A stretch of DNA of 13,039 bases, taken from contig JBBQXF010000134.1 of assembly GCA_038209965.1 (NCBI GenBank), forward strand, positions 1-13,039, read 5' to 3'. The position numbers and the translations under genes are program-made. The notes below the pieces were generated by a model. The model searched no databases. It was not told the origin of the DNA and saw only the letters and a list, made by a program, of their open reading frames with translations. This DNA is from JALONO01 sp038209965 (lineage in GTDB: Bacteria; Bacteroidota; Bacteroidia; Cytophagales; Thermoflexibacteraceae). Below are positions 4,750-12,620 of this stretch, piece by piece. Every line of letters begins with the position of its first letter. Position 1 is the first letter of the stretch.

Positions 4750-7491
4750 ATGAAAACGCTTCGCCCCATATTCGTATCGCTGTGCCAACTCCTGTGCTGG
4801 GGGCTACTCCTGGTTTTGCTGCCCGCTTGCCGTGTTTACCATGACACCACCTCCCGTTTCAATGCTTGGTTTTTGGCCGACGAGAAACTGAAAGAAGTCG
4901 AGCTGGAACTTTTCAAGGCCCAGCTCCAAAAAGACAATTTTAACGAAATCCTGCAAGTGATGTCGAAAATAGACACCACTACGGCGGCATCCCAAAAAGC
5001 CAGCCTTGAATATGTGATCGAGAAAGCCTCAATGCCGATCAAACTCCACGAATCCAGTAAATGGGTGGACGATTGCTACTTACTGATCGGCAAAGCCCGC
5101 CTTTACGCGGGCGATTTCCGCAATGCCGTCAATACGTTCAAATATGTCAACACCAAAAGTCCCGATATCAACACCCGCCAAACGGCATTGGTCTGGCTGC
5201 TGCGTTCGTTTGTGGAGCAGGGCGACGATAAGAACGTCAAATACGTGGCTGATTACATTGCCAAGCAAGAATACCCGATCAACGATGCCAACGCCCGGGA
5301 TTTCTACTTGACCATGGCCCATTATTACCGAATGCAAAATGACTACAACCGTACCGCTTCCTATTTGGAAAAAGCCATGCCCTTTATTGACTACAAAGAA
5401 ATGCGGATCCGATCCATGTTTATTGCGGCCAATATTTTTCAACAAAAAGGTGACGACGCGCGGGCCTACGAATATTTTGCCCAAGTGCTCAAAAGCAACC
5501 CGGCGTACGATCTGCTCTTTCTGTCCCAATTGAACGCCGCTCGCTCGGTGGACATGACTGACGAGGCATCGGTCAAGAAAAAAGAGCGTGAACTACAAAA
5601 CCTGTTGAACGATACCAAAAACATCGAGTTCCGGGACAAGATATTTTATGAACTCGGCCTGTTCGAAAGCAAGCGCAATGAAGCAGCCAAGGCCATTGAC
5701 TATTTCGAGAAATCACTCTTGGTGGGTGCCAACAATGCTGGCCAAAAAGGCTATACTTATTTGCGTTTGGGGGAAACGTATTATGAAAAACAGCAGGAAT
5801 ACGAAAAAGCAACTTTGTATTATGACAGCGCCCTAATGCTGATCAATGACAAAGCCCCCAATTACGAAGCTATCAAGACTAGGGGCGAAGCTTTGAAAAC
5901 ATTTAGCCAAGAGATGGCAGCGGTCAAATCTGCCGATCGGTTGCTCAAATTGAGTACCATGGCCTCGGCTGAGGCCGAAAAATGGGTCGATCAAGAGCTG
6001 GTGGCCGAAGTGAAAGCAGTGGATCGGGCCATTGCCGACGAGCGCCGCAAAGCCGTCGAAAATGCCAAGCTGCTGGCCGACCAGAACCGAGTGCAGGTGG
6101 GTGGAGGTTTTGCGCAAGGCGGCAACATGGGAATGAACTCGGGCGGCTTGGGCAACAACTCGGGTGGCACGGGGATGAACTCGGGTGGAATGGGTATGCC
6201 CGGCGGCAATATGGGCAACAACTCGGGTGGTATGGGCATGAATTCCGGCGGGATGGGTATGAATTCGGGTGGAATGGGTATGCCCGGCGGCAATATGGGC
6301 AACAACTCGGGCGGAATGGGCATGAATTCCGGCGGGATGGGCATGAATTCGGGTAACAATATGGGAAACAACTCGGGCGGAATGGGCATGAATTCCGGCG
6401 GGATGGGCATGAATTCGGGTAACAATATGGGCAACAACTCGGGCGGAATGGGCATGAATTCGGGCAACAACTCGGGCGGAATGGGCACCAACCCTGGGGG
6501 TAATCAGGCCAATACCAACCCAAGTACCAACAATCAAAGCAGTACCCCTGGCAATATTTTCGGAAATAGCCAAAGTGGTAGCAATTTCTACTTCTATAAT
6601 CCCCAAGCAGTGCAAGCAGGCCGCCAGAATTTTGTGCGCACTTGGGGCAATTTCGCACTCGAGGATAACTGGCGGCGCGCCGATCGGCCCAGGGATTTCA
6701 ACAGCCAGCCCGATCCGTCGCTGACCAATAATACGGCTCCCAATGCAGTTCAGGGCACTCCCACTGGCAACCAAGGCACGCAGCAAGGAGCCCCCCAAGT
6801 GGATGCCCGCTACTTGGCCATTGCTGACAAACCAACCCGGTTGGCCGAGATCCCGGGCAGCCCCGAAAAGGTGGCCGCCACCAAGCAATCATTGGAAAAA
6901 GCCCTGATGGAAACCGGAAAGCTGTACTACCAAGTATTGAAAGAAAACCCGAAGGCCCTTGAGCAATTGGACCGGTTGGTGCGCGAGTTTCCACAGACCC
7001 AGTTTGCTCCTGAGGCCCTTTATACCCTGTTGCGGGTTTGTCAGGAAGTAAAAGGTTGCGAGCCCAATAAATACAAGGCCCAACTACTGGAGAAGTACCC
7101 CAAGTCCCCCTATACCCGATTGCTCAATGCCAAGCCATCCGGCAATGACAGTACCACCCAAGCTGGCCCCGAAGCCATCAGCCTCATTGCCTCAGCGGCC
7201 GACACCACCGTGAGCCGGGCCTACGGCAATGCTTACCTGGCCTATCAGGCTGGCCAGTATCAGCAGAGCTTGGCCGACTTGGACGAGTTGATGATGAGCT
7301 ACCCAAATACTATTCACTTGGACAAAATTACCATTGTCAAGGTGATGTGCCAACTCAAGCTCAACCCAGCTTCGCCCGAAGCCGAAGCATCGTTAAAAGA
7401 TTTCTCGGCCAATTTTGCCCAGAGCGAACTAGTCCCTTTTGCCCAGCAGTTGCTCAAAACGATTGAGGAGCGGCGCAAGGGTGGGCAATGA
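4750..7491 (+). CDS. porW: PorW/SprE-like TPR lipoprotein of the type IX secretion system, with repeat insertion
   Basis: The 913-residue protein starts with a lipoprotein signal peptide (hydrophobic 7-24, lipobox LPAC, Cys27). The early mature part (YHDTTSRFNAWFLADEKLKEVE, then SSKWVDDCYLLIGKARLYAGDFRNAVNTFKYV) matches the PorW/SprE family, periplasmic TPR lipoproteins needed for type IX secretion and, in gliding species, motility. TPR-like helical pairs run through about residues 95-380. A coiled-coil-like charged segment (about 395-450) precedes a Gly/Met/Asn/Ser-rich insertion (about 457-583), followed by an Asn/Gln/Thr-rich linker to about 690. A second TPR-like half contains the family-type phrases DRLVREFPQTQFAPEAL and LLEKYPKSPYTRLLNAKP. 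PorW relatives do not normally carry such an insertion, to my knowledge. The start is the ATG at 4750; the DUF1800 gene follows after 100 nt. Another TPR lipoprotein remains possible, but the N-terminal match is good. Confidence 0.75.
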   Translation: MKTLRPIFVSLCQLLCWGLLLVLLPACRVYHDTTSRFNAWFLADEKLKEVELELFKAQLQKDNFNEILQVMSKIDTTTAASQKASLEYVIEKASMPIKLHESSKWVDDCYLLIGKARLYAGDFRNAVNTFKYVNTKSPDINTRQTALVWLLRSFVEQGDDKNVKYVADYIAKQEYPINDANARDFYLTMAHYYRMQNDYNRTASYLEKAMPFIDYKEMRIRSMFIAANIFQQKGDDARAYEYFAQVLKSNPAYDLLFLSQLNAARSVDMTDEASVKKKERELQNLLNDTKNIEFRDKIFYELGLFESKRNEAAKAIDYFEKSLLVGANNAGQKGYTYLRLGETYYEKQQEYEKATLYYDSALMLINDKAPNYEAIKTRGEALKTFSQEMAAVKSADRLLKLSTMASAEAEKWVDQELVAEVKAVDRAIADERRKAVENAKLLADQNRVQVGGGFAQGGNMGMNSGGLGNNSGGTGMNSGGMGMPGGNMGNNSGGMGMNSGGMGMNSGGMGMPGGNMGNNSGGMGMNSGGMGMNSGNNMGNNSGGMGMNSGGMGMNSGNNMGNNSGGMGMNSGNNSGGMGTNPGGNQANTNPSTNNQSSTPGNIFGNSQSGSNFYFYNPQAVQAGRQNFVRTWGNFALEDNWRRADRPRDFNSQPDPSLTNNTAPNAVQGTPTGNQGTQQGAPQVDARYLAIADKPTRLAEIPGSPEKVAATKQSLEKALMETGKLYYQVLKENPKALEQLDRLVREFPQTQFAPEALYTLLRVCQEVKGCEPNKYKAQLLEKYPKSPYTRLLNAKPSGNDSTTQAGPEAISLIASAADTTVSRAYGNAYLAYQAGQYQQSLADLDELMMSYPNTIHLDKITIVKVMCQLKLNPASPEAEASLKDFSANFAQSELVPFAQQLLKTIEERRKGGQ
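6121..6498 (+). repeat. Degenerate 21-nt (heptapeptide MGMNSGG-type) repeat array in the porW-like gene
   Basis: About 125 codons consist of seven-residue blocks such as MGMNSGG, MGNNSGG, MGMPGGN and MGMNSGN, with one LGNNSGG and one TGMNSGG at the start. The array uses almost only Gly, Met, Asn, Ser and Pro, includes about 26 Met and has no charged residue. The unit is a multiple of three, so expansion keeps the frame. The flanking coding sequence is not repetitive. Confidence 0.95.
6295..6426 (+). repeat. Near-identical 66-nt tandem duplication inside the array
   Basis: The 66-nt segments 6295-6360 and 6361-6426 are identical except at their sixth base (C versus A). Each encodes the same 22 residues, made of MGNNSGG, MGMNSGG and MGMNSGNN blocks. 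A third, partial copy starts at 6427, and a longer 84-nt relative (28 residues, with an extra MGMPGGN-type block) precedes at 6211-6294. This higher-order unit indicates recent expansion by slippage or unequal crossing-over. Confidence 0.95.
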
Positions 7492-7591
7492 TGCCCGCTG
7501 CCACCAAGTCTTGGGCCGGCGGTAATTCTAAGCGGCCTGTGCCAACAAACCGGGGGGCAATGTTTCGTTTTAATGTCTTTCTCTTGCACCG

Positions 7592-9151
7592 ATGTCCCCA
7601 GAAACAGATTTGCTCCAGCGGATTAGTTACGGTCCCACCCCCGCTTCACGGCAAAGGTTGGGGCAAATTGGGCTGGCGGCTTTTGTGGAAGAGCAGTTGA
7701 ACCCCACCAACCAAGACGAGATTTGCGACCAGCGTTTGGCAACCTTTTTATTGTCCATCGAGTATGAGCACAAAGGCCGCAAGGTGAAGGAATCGCGCAA
7801 GCTCACGCTTCTTGACGCGCCCCTGGCCCAACTCTGGGCCCTGAACCAAGAGGACAAACCCTACCAAGAAAAGGTGAGGCCCGCCGAAGAGGTGGCTGCT
7901 GCCACTTGCCTGCGGGCTTTCCACAGCCAATGGCAACTACGGGAACTAATGGCTGAATTCTGGCACAACCACTTCAACATCAGCGTTAATGCCGACCAGC
8001 GGATTGCCCTCACCCTGCCGATCTACGACCGTGAAGTGATCCGCAAGCACTTGTTTGGCAATTTCCGGCAATTGCTCGAAGGTGTGGCCAAGAGCCAAGC
8101 CATGCTCTATTATTTGGACAATGTGCACAGTAAAGCCAGCCCAGCAAACGAAAATTACGCCCGTGAATTATTTGAGCTCCACACCATGGGGGCAAAAAAT
8201 TACTATAACCACCTCTACAACCGATGGCGCGAAGTGCCGGGTGCCCTCACGGGTGCGCCCATTGGCTACATCGATGAGGATGTGTATGAGGCTTCACGGG
8301 CTTTTACCGGCTGGACCGTGGCCGACGGAACCTACAACGAAAAGGGCAGTAATTTGCCCAACACCGGCCAGTTTCTCTATTTTGACGCTTGGCATGACAA
8401 CTACCAAAAGCGGGTATTGGGCGTGGAACTGGCCCCTAACCAACCCGCCATGAGCGATGGCCTCAAAGTATTGGATCTGGTGGCCTATCACCCCGCCACC
8501 GCTCAACACATTTGCCATAAAATTTGTCAACGCTTGGTGGCCGACAACCCACCTGCCAGCCTGCTGGCCAAGGCAATGGCCACTTGGACGGCCCAGCAGC
8601 AAAGCCCCGACCAGATCAAACAAGTGGTGCGCACCATTCTCCTGTCCCCGGAATTTGCCCAGAGTGCGGGCCAAAAGATCAAGCGGCCCCTGGATCTGGT
8701 CGTGTCCTATTTGCGGGCCTTACAAGCCGATCCCACGCCCAACCAACTCTTTTTCTACTTTTTGGGCCGCATGGGCCAACAGCCCTTCCAGTGGCCCACG
8801 CCCACCGGCCATCCTGATACTGCCAGCCACTGGCTCAATACCAACATGCTTTTGGCCCGCTGGAATGTGGTGCAAGTACTGCTGCTAGAAGACTGGCACC
8901 AACTTATCAAGGTCGACCTGAGGGCACAAATGCCCGCTAGTTTGACCACTTGCCGGGGTATGACCGATTTTTGGATCGACCGCTTTTTTGGCCGACCGGT
9001 GGCCGAGGCCATCCGCCAACGGGCGATGAACTACCTAGCCGCCGGTGGCAGCGAGGAAGAACCGCCGGTGGGTGGCCCAGAAGAAATAAAATACCGTCTG
9101 GCCCAACTGGTCGCTTTGTTGGCCATGTCGCCCGAATACCAATATCGTTGA
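7592..9151 (+). CDS. DUF1800 family protein
   Basis: The 519-residue protein carries the DUF1800 signatures: an N-terminal LLQRISYGPTPASRQRLG block followed by AFVEEQLNP, the FWHNHFNI motif (123-130), the ANENYARELFELHTMG motif (185-200), ASRAFTGWTV, and KIKRPLDLVVSYLRAL near the C-terminus. The conserved His, Asn and Glu residues suggest a metal or catalytic site, but no reaction is established for the family. No signal peptide is visible. The ATG at 7592 is the only usable start, since an in-frame TAA lies at 7571 and the domain begins within the first residues. It is followed 29 nt later by a DUF1501 gene; this pairing is widespread among bacteria and implies a shared function. It lies 100 nt after the porW-like gene. 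The family call is strong, the function unknown. Confidence 0.92.
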   Translation: MSPETDLLQRISYGPTPASRQRLGQIGLAAFVEEQLNPTNQDEICDQRLATFLLSIEYEHKGRKVKESRKLTLLDAPLAQLWALNQEDKPYQEKVRPAEEVAAATCLRAFHSQWQLRELMAEFWHNHFNISVNADQRIALTLPIYDREVIRKHLFGNFRQLLEGVAKSQAMLYYLDNVHSKASPANENYARELFELHTMGAKNYYNHLYNRWREVPGALTGAPIGYIDEDVYEASRAFTGWTVADGTYNEKGSNLPNTGQFLYFDAWHDNYQKRVLGVELAPNQPAMSDGLKVLDLVAYHPATAQHICHKICQRLVADNPPASLLAKAMATWTAQQQSPDQIKQVVRTILLSPEFAQSAGQKIKRPLDLVVSYLRALQADPTPNQLFFYFLGRMGQQPFQWPTPTGHPDTASHWLNTNMLLARWNVVQVLLLEDWHQLIKVDLRAQMPASLTTCRGMTDFWIDRFFGRPVAEAIRQRAMNYLAAGGSEEEPPVGGPEEIKYRLAQLVALLAMSPEYQYR

Positions 9152-9180
9152 CGATTGCTCAATCATTCCATACCACCACT

Positions 9181-10413
9181 ATGCAACGCAGGGATTTCGT
9201 GAAAAATATGGGGCTGGCCTCGGCTTTACTGGCCGCCAACCCGCTTAAAAGCTTGGCTTTGGTCCCTGAGCCGGGAGCAGAAATCTTTGTCGTGCTGTTC
9301 TTGCGGGGGGGCATGGACGGGCTGCACTTAGTGGCCCCCGCGAGCGACCGGGCCTACACCGATGCCCGCAGTGCCGACCTGCGGGTGAGCGAAAAAAATG
9401 CCCTGCTCCTCAAAAACCCTTTGAACGGGCTGGATTTCTATCTCCATGAATCGGCCAAACCCTTCAAAGAATTGTATGACAGCAACCGCTTGGCCTTGAT
9501 CCACGCTTGTGGGCTGACCAACGGCACCCGTAGCCACTTCGATGCAATGGATCTGATCGAGCGGGGTATCCAGCAAAAGCAAAATATCGCCCAGGGTTGG
9601 TTGGCCCGCTACTTGGTCACCAGCCAGTTGGCCGGACAGGCCCTCCCCGCACTGGGCATGGGCGACGGCCTGCCCCTGTCGCTGTTGGGCAGCCCCTCGG
9701 CCATTTCTTTGGTCTCGGCCCAAGATTTTGCGCTCAAGGGCGACCCGAGGATGGCTGGAATCCTCAAAAGCTGGTACAACCAAGATGATCTCTTGGATCG
9801 CACCGCCCAACAAACTCTTAAAACCGCCCAACTAATCCAAAGCAAACTGCCCCGCCACGCCAATGGTACGGTGAAGGACTATCAACCATCGGCCAGTTAT
9901 CCCAGTGAGTGGTATGTGCGGGGGCTGCGCGAACAGTTGACCAATTTGGCCCGCCTGATCAAAATGAACTTGGGCGTGCACGTGGCCACGGTAGATTTTG
10001 GGGGCTGGGACACCCACGAGGCCCAAGCTTACCATTTCCCCCAACAAATGATGGGATTGGCCAAAACCGTCGCGGCTTTTTACAACGATTTGACCAGCTA
10101 CCACCCGCGCCTCACCATTTTGATCATGAGCGAGTTTGGGCGGCGGCTCAAGGCCAACCGGAGCGGCGGCACCGACCACGGTTTTGGCAATGTTGTGCTG
10201 GCCATTGGGCAAAAAGTGAAGGGGGGAGCCATGTATGGCCAGTGGCGCGGCTTGGCCACCGAACAATTGGACAACGGGGTGGACTTGGCCGTAACAACCG
10301 ATTACCGGACAGTGCTGAGCGAAATCATTACCAAACGCCTCAATAACCAGCAAATCGGCACCATCTTTCCCGGCTTCAAAATGCCCGCTGCCCCACTCGG
10401 TTTCATGGCCTGA
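9181..10413 (+). CDS. DUF1501 family protein with Tat-like signal (sulfatase-like fold)
   Basis: The 410-residue product belongs to DUF1501, distantly related to the alkaline phosphatase/sulfatase superfamily. Seen are RGGMDGL (42-48), RSHFDAMDLIERG (117-129), DFGGWDTHEAQ (272-282), MSEFGRR (316-322) and GGTDHGFGN (329-337); the Asp and His residues of these motifs are likely metal ligands by family analogy. The N-terminus MQRRDFVKNMG is a good twin-arginine motif followed by a moderately hydrophobic stretch, so export of the folded protein through Tat is likely. The ATG at 9181 was chosen because it places the RR motif at residues 3-4; an open frame continues upstream into the DUF1800 gene but is an overlap in another frame. 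It is surely co-transcribed with DUF1800 (29-nt gap). The substrate is unknown. Confidence 0.92.
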   Translation: MQRRDFVKNMGLASALLAANPLKSLALVPEPGAEIFVVLFLRGGMDGLHLVAPASDRAYTDARSADLRVSEKNALLLKNPLNGLDFYLHESAKPFKELYDSNRLALIHACGLTNGTRSHFDAMDLIERGIQQKQNIAQGWLARYLVTSQLAGQALPALGMGDGLPLSLLGSPSAISLVSAQDFALKGDPRMAGILKSWYNQDDLLDRTAQQTLKTAQLIQSKLPRHANGTVKDYQPSASYPSEWYVRGLREQLTNLARLIKMNLGVHVATVDFGGWDTHEAQAYHFPQQMMGLAKTVAAFYNDLTSYHPRLTILIMSEFGRRLKANRSGGTDHGFGNVVLAIGQKVKGGAMYGQWRGLATEQLDNGVDLAVTTDYRTVLSEIITKRLNNQQIGTIFPGFKMPAAPLGFMA

Positions 10414-10770
10414 GCCAGTTTGCTCCCCGAGGGCATAGCTCAACCGAGGTTTGGAATGGGTTGAACCCTGCCTTTATTTAGCGTTAATGGCATTTCTACC
10501 CAAACCAAAGTGGCTTTTGATCAACCAGAAAAGTTAACTATTTGAAATAGAGAAAGCCAATTTTGCGAATCGCCCAAATCAGCTAAATTAATACCTGATC
10601 AGAATTAAATTTTTACAAATTCGGAATGTAAATATATGAAAATCAATTTAATAAATCTATAAATTTGTTTTGATTTTAACTTACTTGTAATCCTAATCCC
10701 TAGCACTTTAAGTATTTTTTTCAACTTGATAACTAAGTTCTAGCAGTTGGTGTAGGTGACAATCGCTCGA
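10414..10770. other. AT-rich gene-free stretch between convergent genes
   Basis: No plausible gene was found in these 357 nt. The first 60 nt keep the genomic composition and hold a weak inverted repeat, TCAACC (10440-10445) with GGTTGA (10459-10464), a possible terminator for the DUF1501 gene. From about 10500 to 10740 the DNA is strongly AT-rich, with an 8-bp palindrome CTGATCAG (10595-10602), an inverted repeat AAAATCAA (10639-10646) with TTGATTTT (10670-10677), and a promoter-like octamer TAAATTTG (10660-10667) without a clear -33 partner. Confidence 0.7.
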
Positions 10771-11253
10771 CTAAAAAGCGACGTCCCCAGATTCATTGTC
10801 TTTGCCCAACCGGAGGCTTTTCTTTTGGCTATTGGCCTTGAAACTGACAATGTTGGTTTGATCCTCATAAAGATCAAGGAGGATTTTATTCACCACCCGG
10901 AAGTTTTTGGCTTGGGGCACTTGGTTGGCCTCGACATAGACCCAAACGGCATCGGTTTCATATTCTGTGCCGATGATCTGGAGCTTGACAGGTTTACCAT
11001 CCACATAAAGTATAAATTTCTGTTCCACATACGCCCGAATGTATTTCTCAGCCCCCGGAATTTCCTTGTTGCTGGCCAGATATGATTTGATGTGATATTG
11101 CTGCTCGATGGCCGCTTCCAGATCGTCAATAAAAATGCGGTGGGTAATCTCCAAAGTGCCCGCCGCAGTGTTGTGCTGGACTTCGGTCAGGCTTAGGTGG
11201 ATCGGGTGGGTTGCCCAAACCCAAAAGAAAAACAAATAATTGGTCAAGGTCAT
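10771..11253 (-). CDS. DUF6702 family exported protein
   Basis: The 160-residue protein starts with a short hydrophobic segment (NYLFFFWVWA, about 5-14) and then the phrase HPIHLSLTEV, which together look like a signal peptide and mature start. The rest is beta-rich and matches my recollection of DUF6702, a Bacteroidota family of small periplasmic or envelope proteins: EVQHNTAAGTLEITHRIFIDD, the FILYVDGKPVKLQIIG strand pair, and VVNKILLDLYEDQTNIVSF near the end. The function is unknown. It is transcribed divergently from a HupE/UreJ-type gene, and the two families are commonly neighbours, which hints at a joint envelope or metal-related role (inference). The start is the ATG at 11251-11253, and the TAG stop is at 10771-10773. 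The family assignment is good but made from memory. Confidence 0.75.
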   Translation of the reverse strand: MTLTNYLFFFWVWATHPIHLSLTEVQHNTAAGTLEITHRIFIDDLEAAIEQQYHIKSYLASNKEIPGAEKYIRAYVEQKFILYVDGKPVKLQIIGTEYETDAVWVYVEANQVPQAKNFRVVNKILLDLYEDQTNIVSFKANSQKKSLRLGKDNESGDVAF

Positions 11254-11329
11254 TGCGTTTACGGGAATCTTTTAAGTGTTTTGTTGTGTGGTTATTGTCA
11301 AGGCCGCAAATCTCTCTCCATTTGTTCTT

Positions 11330-11908
11330 ATGTCAGATTTTGAGCTTTATTTGGGCGAAGGCATTCGCCATATTTCCGATTTGGGTGCTTATGATCACAT
11401 TCTGTTCATCACCGCCCTGTGTGCCATTTATCAATTGACCGATTGGAAACGGCTCCTGGTGTTGGTGACGGCTTTCACGCTGGGTCATTCGGCCACCTTG
11501 GCTCTGGCTGCGCTCAAAATCGTGTCGTTCCGCACTGACATCATTGAATTCCTGATCCCGATTACCATCCTGATCACTTGTTTTGTCAATCTGTCCACCA
11601 CCAACCAACGGCAGCCCCGGGCCTGGCCGCGCTACACAATGGCGGTATTTTTTGGCCTGATCCACGGGCTGGGCTTTTCCAGTTACTTGCAAAGCCTGCT
11701 GGGCAAAGAAGAAAGCATTGTTGTGCCCTTGTTTGCCTTCAATCTGGGCCTGGAAATCGGCCAACTGCTGATCGTATCGGTCATTTTATTGATTACCACG
11801 TTGTTAGTCAATGTCTTGCGGATCAAAATCCGCGACTGGACCCTCGTGCTTTCGGGCGGCGTGGCAGGCATTGCCCTGACATTGATCGCTAAAACTTGGA
11901 TTTTCTAA
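11330..11908 (+). CDS. HupE/UreJ family membrane protein
   Basis: The 192-residue integral membrane protein has about six hydrophobic segments (roughly 22-36, 42-62, 70-88, 101-118, 131-161 and 170-190). Conserved polar residues of the HupE/UreJ type are visible: His14, Asp22-His23 in YDHILF, His53 in TLGHSATLALA, His112 in FFGLIHGLGFS and Glu142 in NLGLEIGQ. HupE/UreJ relatives are linked to nickel uptake for hydrogenase or urease; the Bacteroidota branch usually lacks those partners and its substrate is unproven. The ATG at 11330 was chosen because homologues begin with an MSdFxxYxxxGxxHIxDxxxYDH pattern; a GTG at 11276 in frame would add 18 unlikely residues. It is divergent from the DUF6702 gene and followed 36 nt later by a small lipoprotein gene. 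Confidence 0.85.
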   Translation: MSDFELYLGEGIRHISDLGAYDHILFITALCAIYQLTDWKRLLVLVTAFTLGHSATLALAALKIVSFRTDIIEFLIPITILITCFVNLSTTNQRQPRAWPRYTMAVFFGLIHGLGFSSYLQSLLGKEESIVVPLFAFNLGLEIGQLLIVSVILLITTLLVNVLRIKIRDWTLVLSGGVAGIALTLIAKTWIF

Positions 11909-11944
11909 ACTCAGTAATTATCTTACATTTATCACCACTTTTTA

Positions 11945-12355
11945 ATGATGTTTATGATGCGCAACTACTCGGTTAAAATCACCTTCTTATTGTTGTTTGG
12001 CTTGGCCTCGTGCGCAGGCTCGCGCAATGCCAAGCTGCGTTTTGTGGCCGACTGGAAAGAAACTTGGGGCATCGGCCAAAAAACCGATGTCGATTACCAA
12101 GATGTCTACACGATTTCGCTCGAAGGCGGAGCGCTGGCCCTCAGTTGTGCCGCCCGCAAGCATTACCGTTTCGAAGCCCTGGCCCAAACTGGCAATAATT
12201 TTGTATTCACTTTGGTAGTTCGGGACGACAAGTACAGCACTGGCCCCTCGGCCACCAATTACCAGCTCAAACTCAACAGCAATGGCTCAGCAATGGACGG
12301 CACTGCGACTGACAAGGACGGCAAAAAATTCAAAGTGCGCTGGGACAAACAATAA
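11945..12355 (+). CDS. Small lipoprotein of unknown function
   Basis: The product is up to 136 residues. Its N-terminus has a lipoprotein signal peptide (hydrophobic ITFLLLFGLA, lipobox LASC with Cys23), so it should be anchored in the envelope. The mature part looks beta-rich, with phrases such as TDVDYQDVYTISLEGGAL, NFVFTLVVRDD and GTATDKDGKKFKVRWDKQ, suggesting a small beta barrel or sandwich; I do not recognise the family. Four ATGs (11945, 11948, 11954, 11957) could start it; the one at 11957 gives the most usual signal peptide, MRNYSVKITFLLLF. The composition matches the neighbouring genes, supporting a real gene. It lies 36 nt after the HupE-type gene and may share its transcript; a TACATTTA at 11924-11931 resembles a -7 element but lacks a well-placed partner. 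Confidence 0.75.
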   Translation: MMFMMRNYSVKITFLLLFGLASCAGSRNAKLRFVADWKETWGIGQKTDVDYQDVYTISLEGGALALSCAARKHYRFEALAQTGNNFVFTLVVRDDKYSTGPSATNYQLKLNSNGSAMDGTATDKDGKKFKVRWDKQ

Positions 12356-12534
12356 TCGCATTCTATATTTTGACAATCAATGGCTTAAAAATTATTTTTG
12401 GTCAATTGAGCTACTTTGACAAAGTTGTTTTTTGCTTATTATTCAAAGAAATGAGCGCATTCTCGGCACGTGATGCTGCCGAAATCTGCCATTCGTTGGG
12501 ATTGGCCAATACTGAACCCAATTCTAACAAAGTG

Positions 12535-12568
12535 TTTGCGTATAGATTCGGTATTTTTTGTATTTTTG
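12535..12568 (+). promoter_or_regulatory. Candidate Bacteroidota promoter for the PAS gene
   Basis: TTTG (12535-12538), a 22-nt spacer and TATTTTTG (12561-12568) match the TTTG/TAnnTTTG pattern. Transcription would start about 120 nt before the PAS ATG, giving a long leader that includes the palindrome at 12621-12642. The area is T-rich, so chance matches are likely. Confidence 0.35.
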
Positions 12569-12620
12569 TGGCTGAATGTGTTTATTTTGGTTTTTTTAAC
12601 AGTTTATGATTTTTATTTAC

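Noticed and set aside
5833..6888. Long antisense open frame (351 codons) across the porW-like repeat, plus 5945-6658 and 5991-6491 on the same strand
   Set aside because: The 21-nt periodicity is a multiple of three, so any frame without a stop in one unit stays open through the array. The translations are pure His/Ala/Arg, Cys/Pro or Pro/Glu repeats with no domain, while the plus strand encodes a recognisable lipoprotein.
7488..7700. A 70-codon frame whose ATG overlaps the porW-like stop codon
   Set aside because: It runs 109 nt into the DUF1800 gene in a different frame and has no recognisable features; the ATGA overlap appears to be chance.
8950..9180. Upstream extension of the DUF1501 reading frame
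   Set aside because: It overlaps the DUF1800 gene in another frame, and the twin-arginine start at 9181 is the natural N-terminus.
10759..10785. Hairpin TCGCT/AGCGA near the end of the DUF6702 gene as a terminator
   Set aside because: The stem is only five pairs and no T-tract follows it on the minus strand.
11276..11329. GTG start giving an 18-residue longer HupE-type protein
   Set aside because: The added residues (MFCCVVIVK...) do not match family N-termini; the ATG at 11330 fits the conserved beginning.
12370..12609. A 79-codon open frame starting at TTG
   Set aside because: It is AT-rich, rich in Phe and Cys, has no domain and overlaps promoter-like sequence; codon use is unlike neighbouring genes.
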